Assembly: GCA_964429485.1 (NCBI GenBank)
Contig: CAYSBW010000004.1
Coordinates: 1 to 64,000 of the forward strand
Source of the DNA: JAPLKB01 sp964429485
GTDB lineage: Bacteria; Desulfobacterota; Syntrophorhabdia; Syntrophorhabdales; Syntrophorhabdaceae
Reading direction: 5' to 3'
DNA: 64,000 nucleotides
The position numbers were made by a program, and so were the translations under genes. A model generated the notes under the pieces. It was not told the origin of the DNA and made no database searches. It was given only the letters and a program-made list of their open reading frames with translations. Shown one piece after another: positions 49,752-58,993 of the stretch; position 1 is the first letter of the stretch, and the number at the start of each line of letters is the position of its first letter.

Positions 49752-50127
49752 TCAGCTATGTAACTGATGTTGCCAGATTATTGTTTTTTCAACAGTAATT
49801 TCATAACATAGTACAATTCTTTTGTATCTCTCTTTGAGACGACCTGTCTTCTCCAGAACTTTATTGTAGTTTTTGGTCCCACGTTTTTATATTAACCTTT
49901 GCAAGTTCTTCTTCGAATCTTTTTTCAAACCAGTTCTGTATCCCTGTCTCCTTTATCTCCTTGTCGGTTGAGTAACATATAAGCATTACCTCATCATCGG
50001 CCTGCGCGGATATATCTGTGGTTATCCTCCCGGACAGTGACCATCTCAGGGAGACAATGAACTCGGGGTAAGACGGATTGGGAGAAAATATTGTCCATTG
50101 TTCTATGGATTGTAAAGATTCAGGGAT
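49752..50127 (-). pseudogene. Decayed transposase fragment (IS4/IS1634-like)
   Basis: Minus-strand coding-like sequence in two frames. 50127-49861 reads EVMLICYSTDKEIKETGI and NWFEKRFEEELAKVNIK, then a stop; shifted by one frame from 49883, the reading continues RGTKNYNKVLEKTGRLKERY up to a stop at 49752. The pieces together resemble the middle of IS4/IS1634-group transposases (a helical region before the RxTxxYxKVLxRxGRLKE stretch). A frameshift near 49884 and missing N- and C-terminal parts show decay. I recall the family pattern from experience; no search was done. Confidence 0.5.
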
Positions 50128-50143
50128 TTATGATTATTTGTAC

Positions 50144-50190
50144 AGTACAGGTCATGTATTGCTCTCAATAAAGGATGTATGACCTGTACT
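50144..50190. repeat. 12-bp inverted repeat AGTACAGGTCAT / ATGACCTGTACT
   Basis: Perfect 12-base arms (50144-50155 and 50179-50190) around a 23-base loop that itself contains ATTG-CTCT-CAAT. No U run follows. It lies just upstream of the decayed transposase frame and could be the remnant end of a mobile element or an RNA hairpin. Confidence 0.55.
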
Positions 50191-50225
50191 TAATCAATTC
50201 ATATATTTTTCTGCTGACTTCCAAG

Positions 50226-50286
50226 AGATTCCGGAAAATTATCAAAACTCAATCATTTACAGCATGATCAACTTTTTCCGGAATCT
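50226..50286. repeat. 13-bp inverted repeat AGATTCCGGAAAA / TTTTCCGGAATCT
   Basis: Perfect 13-base arms (50226-50238 and 50274-50286) separated by 35 bases, directly downstream of the DUF3303-like gene (minus strand) and next to the 50144-50190 repeat. No U run follows, so it is not a standard terminator. Confidence 0.5.
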
Positions 50287-50328
50287 GTTTGCAACATTTT
50301 GTAGATGCACATTTGTGCTGCTTTTTTC

Positions 50329-50586
50329 TCATTCCTTGATAAGCCCTTTGCTTACACCAAAAGGGTACACAGGGAATGTCTCAAATGCCATGATATCCAT
50401 CCATTCCGATCTGCTTGCAACCAGCCCCTTTGCATCGGTATCAACCACGTTGATTGCGCGACAGCCCTGAAGGTCTATAAACTCATAAATTACCTTAACA
50501 CCTTCAGGCCATTTCCATTTTTCTCTGCGTTTTCTTACTTCCTTTTCATCCTCGGTATTCCATGTACAAATGTTCATAAAAAACAT
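50329..50586 (-). CDS. DUF3303-like small protein
   Basis: An 85-residue protein reading MFFMNICTWNTEDEKEV, WPEGVKVIYEFIDLQGCRAI, and VVDTDAKGLVASRSEWMD, ending FETFPVYPFG. The pattern (EGVKV, DTDA, W-D-L-x-FEVxPV) matches DUF3303-type dimeric alpha/beta-barrel proteins. ATG at 50586 follows AAGGAGGTG by 4 bases, a strong ribosome site; an in-frame ATG 36 bases upstream is less likely. It stands alone between inverted repeats and the uup gene. Function unknown. Confidence 0.75.
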   Translation of the reverse strand: MFFMNICTWNTEDEKEVRKRREKWKWPEGVKVIYEFIDLQGCRAINVVDTDAKGLVASRSEWMDIMAFETFPVYPFGVSKGLIKE

Positions 50587-51044
50587 ATTACACCTCCTTT
50601 TTGTTTGTTTATAAACATCCATGATATCAGGAAAAATGCTTCAAAACCAGTCCTCTGCCCGTTCCTGTCTTTCATTTTAACAGAATCTCCGTATTGCCCG
50701 ATGATGCCTTCCATCCAAAAAACCTGATTTCTTTTAAGTTTGAAATGCCTGTTTCAACATCGCCCTCTATATGTGAATTATAGTTAAGGTTTTAAGGTTT
50801 GTAAAGCAAGGATATATACAGCGCGCTCTTGATTGACAACACAATTATATTCCAGAGATCAACATCAGTCCTAAAAATCTCAAAATCATTAAAAATTATC
50901 ATGAAATCTTCAAATCAAGCAGCATTAATCCGGATTGAAATTAAATATTTGTTAAAATCTTGTATTTCAGAGATTCAGACAAAACCAACGATCAAAAGTA
51001 GCAAATTAAAGCATTCTCGGTTATACTGGTGCTCAACGAGCAAT
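50587..51044. other. Intergenic region, 458 bases
   Basis: No supported gene. It lies between the DUF3303-like gene (-) and uup (+) and must contain both promoters; none was clearly identified. A minus-strand open frame of about 39 codons (50672-50788) without a start reads like coding sequence (ISNLKEIRFFGWKASSGN) and may be a relic. Confidence 0.5.
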
Positions 51045-52955
51045 ATGGGATTAATACTTGTAAATAATGTTTCGCTTAATTTTGGTGGCCCTCAAATACT
51101 TGATAAAGTAACTTTTCAAATAGATGCGGGGGAGCGCATAGGCCTGCTTGGTCGCAATGGTTCAGGTAAATCAACGCTAATGAAATTGCTGACCAATCAG
51201 ATAATCCCTGATTCAGGAGAAATTGTTCGAAACAGCAATTTAAAAATTGCTTTGCTTGAACAGGATGTACCTGATGATATTCCGGGGACCATCTATAATG
51301 TAGTCGCATCCGGCGGACAACAACATGTTGAACTTCTACGAGAATACCACAGCCTTAGTGCTGAGATTGCTGTCAGCAGCGATAATATCCTGATGAAAAA
51401 ACTCGAAGATGTTCAGCACCGAATAGATGCCTCAGGTGCATGGCATTACCACCAGCAGGTTGAAAGAGTAATTAAGAGGGCTGAGCTTGATGAAAATTCC
51501 CTGTTCAGAATTTTATCTGCAGGAATGAAACGCCGTGTTTTCCTGGCCAGAGCTCTGGTAAATGATCCGGATCTCCTGCTTCTTGATGAACCTACAAACC
51601 ACCTTGATGTAAATACCATACTGTGGCTGGAAGATTTCCTGCTGAATTATGAAAAAACACTTATCTTCGTAACACATGACAGGGTTTTTCTCCAGCACCT
51701 TGCAACAAGAATTCTGGAAATTGACAGGGGACGTCTTATATCATTCACCTGCGACTACAAGACATATCTCGAACAACGACAAGCCCTGCTTGAAACAGAA
51801 GAGAAACACTGGCATGAATTTGATAAAAAATTATCCAGGGAAGAAGTATGGATCAGACAGGGTATCAGAGCACGCCGCACCAGAAATGAAGGCAGAGTGC
51901 AGGCATTAATAAATATGCGCAAGGAAAGGATCAAAAGGCAGGAACATACAGGGCTCTCCAGAATGGTAATCCTGGAAGCAGAAAGAAGCGGGAAAATAGT
52001 GGTAGATGCAAAAGAAATTTCATTTTCCTGGGACAATATAAAAATAATAGACAGGTTTTCTACCACCATTCTTCGAGGTGACAAAGTCGGGATTATTGGT
52101 CCAAACGGCTGCGGTAAAACAACTCTGCTAAAAATACTTTTAGGAAACCTGGAGCCCGGGCAGGGGACAATAAAACCTGGCTCCAATATCAACATAGCCT
52201 ACTTTGACCAACTCCGTGCACAACTCGATGAAAATAAAACCCTGAGAGAAAATATCGGTAATGGTAATGATACTGTAACTATAGGTAGCATTAACCGTCA
52301 TGTAATAAGTTATCTTCAAGATTTTCTTTTTTCCCCCGAACGTATTATGTCGCCCGTAAGCTCACTGTCAGGAGGTGAACGCAATCGTTTACTTTTGGCA
52401 AAACTGTTTGTCATCCCTTCTAATGTTCTCGTTCTCGACGAACCAACCAATGATCTTGATACTGAAACACTTGAATTACTCGAAGAAAAACTTCTTGATT
52501 ACAACGGCACCATCATGCTTGTAAGCCATGATCGTGAGTTTCTCAATAATGTTGTAACCTCCACGATAGTATTTGAGGGTAATGGAAAATTGGAGGAATA
52601 TGTCGGTGGCTATGATGACTGGTTGAAACAGAAAAAATCAACAACAGAGTACCTAAAACAATTAATTCCAAAAGAACAAAAACACAAAAAAGAAAAAACC
52701 CAAAAAGAAAAAAACAAGCTATCTTTTAAAGAAAAACAGGAACTTGAATCCCTGCCTCTAACAATAGAAAATCTCGAGGAAGAAAAAAGACTACTTATGA
52801 ACACCCTCAATTCCTCAGAATTCTATGCAAAACGCGATTTGAACAGGATATACGAAGTGAACAACAAGCTCAGCGCAGTGGAAAAGCAACTCGATGCCGC
52901 CTATCTCCGCTGGGATGAACTGGAAAGTATGGATATTTGCTTCAAGAATAAATAG
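51045..52955 (+). CDS. uup: ABC-F family ATPase Uup
   Basis: A 636-residue soluble ATPase with two ABC domains and no membrane part: Walker A GLLGRNGSGKSTLMKLL and GIIGPNGCGKTTLLKIL, and Walker B LLLDEPTNHLDV and LVLDEPTNDLDT. The inter-domain linker and a C-terminal coiled coil (LEEEKRLLMNTLNSSEFY to the end) match Uup, a DNA-binding ABC-F protein implicated in transposon excision and ribosome function. ATG at 51045 is preferred; 72 in-frame codons upstream look untranslated. The signature motif LSGGERNRLLLAK is intact in the second domain, but the first has ILSAGMKRRVFLAR. Confidence 0.92.
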   Translation: MGLILVNNVSLNFGGPQILDKVTFQIDAGERIGLLGRNGSGKSTLMKLLTNQIIPDSGEIVRNSNLKIALLEQDVPDDIPGTIYNVVASGGQQHVELLREYHSLSAEIAVSSDNILMKKLEDVQHRIDASGAWHYHQQVERVIKRAELDENSLFRILSAGMKRRVFLARALVNDPDLLLLDEPTNHLDVNTILWLEDFLLNYEKTLIFVTHDRVFLQHLATRILEIDRGRLISFTCDYKTYLEQRQALLETEEKHWHEFDKKLSREEVWIRQGIRARRTRNEGRVQALINMRKERIKRQEHTGLSRMVILEAERSGKIVVDAKEISFSWDNIKIIDRFSTTILRGDKVGIIGPNGCGKTTLLKILLGNLEPGQGTIKPGSNINIAYFDQLRAQLDENKTLRENIGNGNDTVTIGSINRHVISYLQDFLFSPERIMSPVSSLSGGERNRLLLAKLFVIPSNVLVLDEPTNDLDTETLELLEEKLLDYNGTIMLVSHDREFLNNVVTSTIVFEGNGKLEEYVGGYDDWLKQKKSTTEYLKQLIPKEQKHKKEKTQKEKNKLSFKEKQELESLPLTIENLEEEKRLLMNTLNSSEFYAKRDLNRIYEVNNKLSAVEKQLDAAYLRWDELESMDICFKNK

Positions 52956-52986
52956 CTCAAAATAACTCCCTGTTTTATACAAGGCC

Positions 52987-55900
52987 TTATTTTACATGCT
53001 TTTCAAAAAGCTTATCCTTTGAAAAAGAAAGAAATCGGCGGTTTTTTAAATCATCAAAAAGATCGTATGCGGCTGGCACAACAACAAGAGTAAGAAGGAG
53101 TGATGTCAACAATCCGCCGATTGTGGCAAGAGCCATTGGCGAACGCGTTTCAGCTCCTTCTCCTATCCCTATGGCTATGGGCATCATACCGAAAATCATT
53201 GCAAATGTTGTCATGAGAATTGGCCGGAGTCTTACAGGTCCTGCCTGCAATAATGCATCTCTTCTTGGCATTCCTTTTGCTATCAAAACATTCGTATAAT
53301 CAACAAGCAAAATGGCATTCTTCTTCACAAGCCCCATAAGGAGAATAAGCCCAATAAAACTGAACATATTCAAAGTTTTGTCGAAAATAAGCAGGGCACC
53401 GAAAGCTCCTATAAAAGAAAAAGGCATGGAAAGCAATACAGTGAAGGGATGGACAAAGCTTTCAAACTGGGCGGCAAGCACCATATAAGCCATGATAATT
53501 CCAAGAATTATGGCATATATCAGATAAGAAAATGATTCTTCCATAGTGTCAGCCTGTCCTTTGTATTTTCCTGAATACTCCGTTGTCAATACTTTTGCGG
53601 ATATATTGTTAAGTTCATCTACAGCCTGTCCGAGAGGTTTTGATTCAAGGTTGGCAAAAATAGTAATGGCTCTCTGCCTGTCCACTCTGTTTATCATGCT
53701 AGAACCGCCTGCTTCCTGAAAAGTTGCAATGTTTGATAGCTGAACAAGACGCCCGTCCTTTGCCCTGACATATAAATTTCCTATATCTTCAGGGTTTTCT
53801 CTATCTTTCTGTACCAGTCTTGCCCTTACATCATAGCGTCTTCCCTTTGCTTCATCTTTAAATTTGGTAATATCCACTTCACCGCTGATGAGAAAATTAA
53901 TCGCTTCTGCCACAGTAGCCACATCTACACCAAGATCTGCCGCCTTTTCTCTGTCAATAGTAACACGAATTTCTGGCTTTCCTGTTTCAAGAGATGAATC
54001 AGCATCAACAATTCCCGGGAGTTTGGAAAACTGGCTAAGAATATCTCTTGTATATACCTGAAGGTTATCAAGATCCCTTCCTCTTATGCTGTATTGAATT
54101 GCCACCTGTCTTTGGCCTCCACCTATCATGGACATATCTTCAACAGAAGCTCTCAGGCCGGGTATCGTCTTAAAAGCCTTCCTGATCTCCGCCTTAATCT
54201 GGTTCTGGCTCTTCCTCCTCTCAGACTTGGGTTTAAGGTTTATCATCATATTTCCCTTATTTGCTTCTCTTGTCAAGCCTCCTCCCTGCGAATAGAGTAT
54301 ACTTTTTATTTCAGGAAATTGTTTTACGATATTTTCCGCCTGTTTAGACATATTGTTAACTTCATCAACAGAATAATCAACGGGCATCTGCATCCTGATA
54401 ACAAATCTGCTCTGATCTTCTGAAGGGATCAGTTCTTTCCCGATGAATTTTGTAAAGAAAAGGCTTACAAAAAAAATGGCTATTGCAATGATCAGAACGG
54501 TTTTTCTTCTATCAAGAGCAATAATAAGAACTCTTCTGTATTTCCCTTCAAGAATTTCATAAGCTTTTTCAAGCCTGTCTGAAATTTCAGTAAAAATATG
54601 GGGCTTAACTATCTTTTCGTACAGAGATGAAGGAACATTTTCCTTTGAGGAAAATGGTTTATTTTTTTTACTGTTTTTTAAGAACAGTGATGCCATCATT
54701 GGTGTAAGAGTAAAGGAAATAAACCAGGAAACCATAACTGCAAAGACAACTGTCATACCGAATTGAAAGAAAAATCGTCCTATTATTCCTTTCATAAATG
54801 CAACAGGAATGAATATCACAATAATCGCAAGAGTTGTGGCAGACACAGCAAGCCCTATCTCTGAAGTGGCAAAAAATGATGCTTCTCTGGGCGACATACC
54901 TTCTTCTATATGCCTTTGTATATTTTCTATAACAATAATAGCATCATCGATAAGAATTCCTATTGAAAGTGAAAGGGCAAGCATCGACATATTATTGAAT
55001 GTAAAGCTAAAGGCATTCATAAAGGCAAATGTAGAGACCACAGATGCAGGTATTGCCAGGGCGCTTATAATAGTTGTCCTTATATTGCGCAAAAACAAAA
55101 GTACTGCAAGGACTGCAAAAAAACCACCATATATAAGATGGTGCTGGACTTCATTTATTGAGCGTTTAATAAATTCTGACTGGTCAAATCCGATATGCAG
55201 ACTCATCCCGGCTGGCAATGTCTTTCTTATTATCTTCAGTTCCTGTTTTATTCTATCTATAACTTCAACAGTATTGGTTCCGGACTGCTTCTGGATCCCC
55301 AAACTAACACAATTTACACCATTAAATCTTGCAATACTGCGTTTTTCCTCCATACCGTCTTCTGCACGTCCCACATCCTTGATCTTAACAGCCACACCGC
55401 CGGAATAGCCAACAACCAGGTCATTGAACTGTTGTATAGCAGGAAATTCACCTTTGATCTTTATAGTATATTCCTTGGTGCTGCTTTCAATCCTTCCACC
55501 AGGTAACTCAACATTTTCCCTCTTTAATGCCGCCATAACATCCTGTGCAGTAATTCCACAGGACCTCAGCCTGTCATTGTCAAGCCAAATCCTGGCCTGC
55601 CTGAGACGCAAACCATACATCCTTATTGCGCCAACACCATTAATTCTCTGAAGCTGCTCCTTTAAAACCTCATCGGCATAAGTAGAAAGTTCTCTCTGAG
55701 ATTTGTCTCCGGATAGAGCAAACCACAAAACAGGGGTGGCATCAGGGTCTACCTTTTCTATGACAGGCTCTTCGATATCTGTCGGTAGTTTTTTCCTGAT
55801 AATTGATACTTTCTCACGCACATCCTGGACTGCAAGATCTATGTTTCTTTCCAGAACAAACTCGACCGTTACAACCGACATTCCTTCTGTGCTTGTAGAA

Positions 55901-56151
55901 GTAATTGTTTTTACACCATTTATAGTGTTGATTGACTCTTCTATCTTATCAGTAACATCAATGTCCATAATCTCAGAGCTTGCACCTTTGAGTTCTGTTC
56001 TAATATTCACAATGGGCAAATCGATTTTGGGGAAAAGATCAACGCCTATGCCAGGATAGCTGACAACACCGAACACTACAAGGACAAGCACGAGCATTGT
56101 TGCAAAGACCGGACGCTTTACCGAGGTATCAGCTAACCACATATAGGCCAC
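52987..56151 (-). CDS. RND efflux pump, inner-membrane permease (AcrB-like HAE1)
   Basis: A 1054-residue proton-driven drug or lipophile exporter of the AcrB/MexB type: 12 membrane helices and two large periplasmic loops. The proton relay pair is seen in GILIDDAIIVIENIQRHIEEG, and the paired lysine in GLVKKNAILLVDY. It is the last gene of a three-gene operon with its membrane-fusion and outer-membrane partners. No local repressor gene lies beside it. Substrate range is unknown. Confidence 0.94.
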   Translation of the reverse strand: MAYMWLADTSVKRPVFATMLVLVLVVFGVVSYPGIGVDLFPKIDLPIVNIRTELKGASSEIMDIDVTDKIEESINTINGVKTITSTSTEGMSVVTVEFVLERNIDLAVQDVREKVSIIRKKLPTDIEEPVIEKVDPDATPVLWFALSGDKSQRELSTYADEVLKEQLQRINGVGAIRMYGLRLRQARIWLDNDRLRSCGITAQDVMAALKRENVELPGGRIESSTKEYTIKIKGEFPAIQQFNDLVVGYSGGVAVKIKDVGRAEDGMEEKRSIARFNGVNCVSLGIQKQSGTNTVEVIDRIKQELKIIRKTLPAGMSLHIGFDQSEFIKRSINEVQHHLIYGGFFAVLAVLLFLRNIRTTIISALAIPASVVSTFAFMNAFSFTFNNMSMLALSLSIGILIDDAIIVIENIQRHIEEGMSPREASFFATSEIGLAVSATTLAIIVIFIPVAFMKGIIGRFFFQFGMTVVFAVMVSWFISFTLTPMMASLFLKNSKKNKPFSSKENVPSSLYEKIVKPHIFTEISDRLEKAYEILEGKYRRVLIIALDRRKTVLIIAIAIFFVSLFFTKFIGKELIPSEDQSRFVIRMQMPVDYSVDEVNNMSKQAENIVKQFPEIKSILYSQGGGLTREANKGNMMINLKPKSERRKSQNQIKAEIRKAFKTIPGLRASVEDMSMIGGGQRQVAIQYSIRGRDLDNLQVYTRDILSQFSKLPGIVDADSSLETGKPEIRVTIDREKAADLGVDVATVAEAINFLISGEVDITKFKDEAKGRRYDVRARLVQKDRENPEDIGNLYVRAKDGRLVQLSNIATFQEAGGSSMINRVDRQRAITIFANLESKPLGQAVDELNNISAKVLTTEYSGKYKGQADTMEESFSYLIYAIILGIIMAYMVLAAQFESFVHPFTVLLSMPFSFIGAFGALLIFDKTLNMFSFIGLILLMGLVKKNAILLVDYTNVLIAKGMPRRDALLQAGPVRLRPILMTTFAMIFGMMPIAIGIGEGAETRSPMALATIGGLLTSLLLTLVVVPAAYDLFDDLKNRRFLSFSKDKLFEKHVK

Positions 56152-56235
56152 CCTCTTAGAGTTTTAAACTGTAAATTAAATTTGAAATTATATCTGTAAT
56201 ATCGGGACAAAACGAATGTATTCATCATCTGTATC

Positions 56236-57393
56236 TCAATTTCTGCCAGAGGATGAGTGTTCGTTTTTTTTCTCCTGATGATAACCTTCGCTCCCTGTCA
56301 CAGATGTTGAAGCGGCAATTAAAACTTTTGAACCTTCTGATAAAGCCTGCTGACCGGCAACAACAATTTTATCTCCCGTCTTCAGTCCCTCAACAATTTC
56401 GATTACTTCTCCATATTTACTGCCAATTTTTACCTGTCTTTCCTTCGCAATATCTCCTTTAATTACAAAAACCTTCACTTCTTCCGCTTCATAGAGCAGT
56501 GAGGTTACGGGGACAACCACGGTATCTCTTTCTCCGCCTACATAGAGTATTACCTTTGCAAAAAGTCCCGGTTTCAAAATTCCATCAGGATTGGGAATCA
56601 AGGCCTCAATTTTCAGAGTCCTTGTTTTTTCATCAAGATTTGGATATACAATGCTTACTTTTCCCTTGAAATCCCTGTCAGGGAATGCATCTACTTTTAA
56701 AGTTGTTTCCAGCCCTGTTTTTAGCCTGCTCACATCCTTTTCAGGCACAGAAAAATGTAGTTTCAAGGGATTTGTCTGGATAATTACAAAAAGCTGGGTA
56801 CCATTCTTTACAAAATCTCCTGCTGATACTTTTTTCTCTTTCACAAGACAGGAAATTGGGGAACATATTTTCGTTTTGCTGAGCTTATGCCTTGCAAGAG
56901 ACAGAGATGCCCTTACTCTGTCTATATCTGCATCAGCAAGGGAAAGTCTGGTAGATACATCATCAAACTGCTGTTGTGTTACAAGCTCTTCTTTAAGAAG
57001 CGCTTCTTTCCGTCTGAACTCAAGCTTTATATTTTCAAGAGTTGCCTCAACCTGTTTCAGTAGGGCCTCATCCTTTTTCACTTCATGAAAATAATTTGTA
57101 TCATCAATTTCAGCAAGGAGCATACCTTTTTTAACAATTGAGCCTTCATCAACCTTTACTCTTTTCAAAACCCCTTCCACTTCCGCGCTTACAAAAACTT
57201 CTTCAAAGGGCATCAAGGTGCCTGTCGCCTCAATGAAAGGCCTGAGTTGCCTTGCTTCTGCCGGTTGCACCTTTACATTAAATATCTTCTCCGGTGTTTT
57301 TTTCTCTTTATTATCACATCCCGTCAACAACAGGAGAGAAAAAGTAATAAACAAAAAACAACCCAACATGATAATAAATTTTAAATCCTTCAT
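56236..57393 (-). CDS. RND efflux membrane-fusion (adaptor) lipoprotein
   Basis: A 385-residue HlyD/AcrA-type adaptor. It has a lipobox (LLLTGCDNKEKK, cleavage before Cys near residue 26), a lipoyl-like barrel-sandwich part (EVEGVLKRVKVDEGSIVKKG), a coiled-coil hairpin (about 105-175), and a membrane-proximal beta part (PVTSLLYEAEEVKVFVIKG). It bridges the permease and the TolC-like channel. It is 84 bases before the permease gene in the same operon. Confidence 0.92.
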   Translation of the reverse strand: MKDLKFIIMLGCFLFITFSLLLLTGCDNKEKKTPEKIFNVKVQPAEARQLRPFIEATGTLMPFEEVFVSAEVEGVLKRVKVDEGSIVKKGMLLAEIDDTNYFHEVKKDEALLKQVEATLENIKLEFRRKEALLKEELVTQQQFDDVSTRLSLADADIDRVRASLSLARHKLSKTKICSPISCLVKEKKVSAGDFVKNGTQLFVIIQTNPLKLHFSVPEKDVSRLKTGLETTLKVDAFPDRDFKGKVSIVYPNLDEKTRTLKIEALIPNPDGILKPGLFAKVILYVGGERDTVVVPVTSLLYEAEEVKVFVIKGDIAKERQVKIGSKYGEVIEIVEGLKTGDKIVVAGQQALSEGSKVLIAASTSVTGSEGYHQEKKNEHSSSGRN

Positions 57394-57420
57394 TGCAATG
57401 CACTTCCCCTGTAAATTTAT

Positions 57421-58809
57421 TCAGATAGACTTCTCCTTCAGCCTCACTGCAAACGTTGTCTCATTAACAGGCAGGTGGGGATTTTTTATTACTTTAAGAG
57501 AATTCAAAAGCATCCCTGCTGTACGCTTTATCATAAGGATTGATAACCGGTAATTGTAAATAGCATCGGCAAGTTGTCTTTCCGCTGTAACAAGAAGGGT
57601 GTTGGCATCCATTACATCTATGCTGTTGGCAAGACCGAATTCAAACTGCCTTGAAATTGCATTATAATTGTCCATGGCAAATTTATAACGGTCTTCAAGA
57701 GACTGCAACACTCCTTTCTGAGTTATAAAATCAAGATAAGAACTTTCAACTTCTATATTAATTGTTTTTTTTAGATCTTCAAAAGCAAGTTCTGTTTGTC
57801 TCTTTTTTGCATTCGCTTCTTTTACCTGAGCATCTCTCAAGCCGCCTTCAAAAAAAGGAAAAATGAATTTTAACCCGCCATAAATATTGTCCCTTATAAT
57901 ACTGCCTGTTTCAGGGCTTTCCTTTTTTTTCTGATAAACTCCTTCAACAGAAACTGTCGGCCAGTATGCTCCCCGGGCAACTCTAACCATGTTATCGGCT
58001 ATCTTTTTTTTCAGATCAGCAGACTTCAATTCAGCACGTTCACTAGCGGCCTTTTCCTTGAGACATTGAACATTAAGAGGTACACAACCTTCAATTATCT
58101 CTTCAGCACCATCACCTGACACCTCTGAATAATTACTGTCCATAACATCAAAATCCTCATCGATTCCTACAATCCTCGCGAGCACAGCTTTTCTGAGTTT
58201 CATAAAATTCTCTGTTTTAATCAAATCAGACCTGGCACCGGATAATTCTGCCTCTGCTCTTAAAAGGGCGGTTTTCGTTACCTCTCCAACTTTCAGCCTT
58301 GTTGCAGCAGCATTTTTGTGCTTGGTTAATCTTTCCACGTTCGCCAGAGAAATATCTGAAATTTTTCTTGTTTTTAGATAATCATAATAGGCATTTGAAA
58401 CATAAAACATATACGATTCCTGAATTGCAAAAAGATCAAATTTACTTTTTTCAATATTATCCTTTGACATTTTAAAGGCAGTAACTTCTCTGCCACTCAA
58501 AGACATCGATTGATCAAATCTCAGACCATATAAAGTTGTTTCATCAGGTTGAATAAGACTGCCGGAATCAGATGTTTTTGAATCTTTGTATTTTGTGTAG
58601 CCGCCAGCTGTTGAAAGCTGCGGCAGCAGGAAGGATAGAGCCTTTCCCTTATCAGCCATTGCTATCTCAAGGTCCTCTGCAGATATTTTGATCTTTTCAG
58701 ATCTTTCCAGAGCTATTTTACAAAGTTCATTCAAGGTATATACAGTTGTCGCAAAAGCCGGGAAACACAGAAATAATGTGATGAAAACCGCTAAAAAATA
58801 TTTCTTCAT
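57421..58809 (-). CDS. TolC-family outer-membrane channel
   Basis: A 462-residue TolC-like outer-membrane factor. A signal peptide (about 21 residues, FPAFA before TTVYT) is followed by two OEP repeats of long alpha helices (for example EMAKAKKRQTELAFEDLKKT-like heptads and DVMDANTLLVTAERQLADA). It provides the exit duct of the RND pump. First gene of the operon (tolC-like, adaptor, permease). A CCAATATTGG palindrome 24 bases upstream of its start may be an operator. Confidence 0.92.
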   Translation of the reverse strand: MKKYFLAVFITLFLCFPAFATTVYTLNELCKIALERSEKIKISAEDLEIAMADKGKALSFLLPQLSTAGGYTKYKDSKTSDSGSLIQPDETTLYGLRFDQSMSLSGREVTAFKMSKDNIEKSKFDLFAIQESYMFYVSNAYYDYLKTRKISDISLANVERLTKHKNAAATRLKVGEVTKTALLRAEAELSGARSDLIKTENFMKLRKAVLARIVGIDEDFDVMDSNYSEVSGDGAEEIIEGCVPLNVQCLKEKAASERAELKSADLKKKIADNMVRVARGAYWPTVSVEGVYQKKKESPETGSIIRDNIYGGLKFIFPFFEGGLRDAQVKEANAKKRQTELAFEDLKKTINIEVESSYLDFITQKGVLQSLEDRYKFAMDNYNAISRQFEFGLANSIDVMDANTLLVTAERQLADAIYNYRLSILMIKRTAGMLLNSLKVIKNPHLPVNETTFAVRLKEKSI

Positions 58810-58832
58810 TTCAGCCTATTGAGACAACATAT

Positions 58833-58842
58833 CCAATATTGG
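58833..58842. promoter_or_regulatory. CCAATATTGG palindrome upstream of the RND operon
   Basis: A 10-bp perfect palindrome 24 bases before the TolC-family ATG (minus strand), where a TetR-type operator would sit. The rest of the divergent spacer (to 58993) has a weak TTGACA-N16-TTATCA pair (58960-58987 region) on the plus strand. Confidence 0.3.
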
Positions 58843-58993
58843 TAAATTCGTAAAAAAAGTCCATTTTTTGATATCTTCTAAGCTTTATTAGGATTTTTAT
58901 CCATTTGAACAACATTTCAGTTTATAAAAAGAGATATGACATGTCAAGCTAAAACCTTTTGACATTCCACCACTACTGTGTTATCAAATTCAC

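Noticed and set aside
50305..50727. Plus-strand open frame (about 140 codons) opposite the DUF3303-like gene
   Set aside because: It is antisense to a recognisable gene with a strong ribosome site and has no family resemblance of its own.
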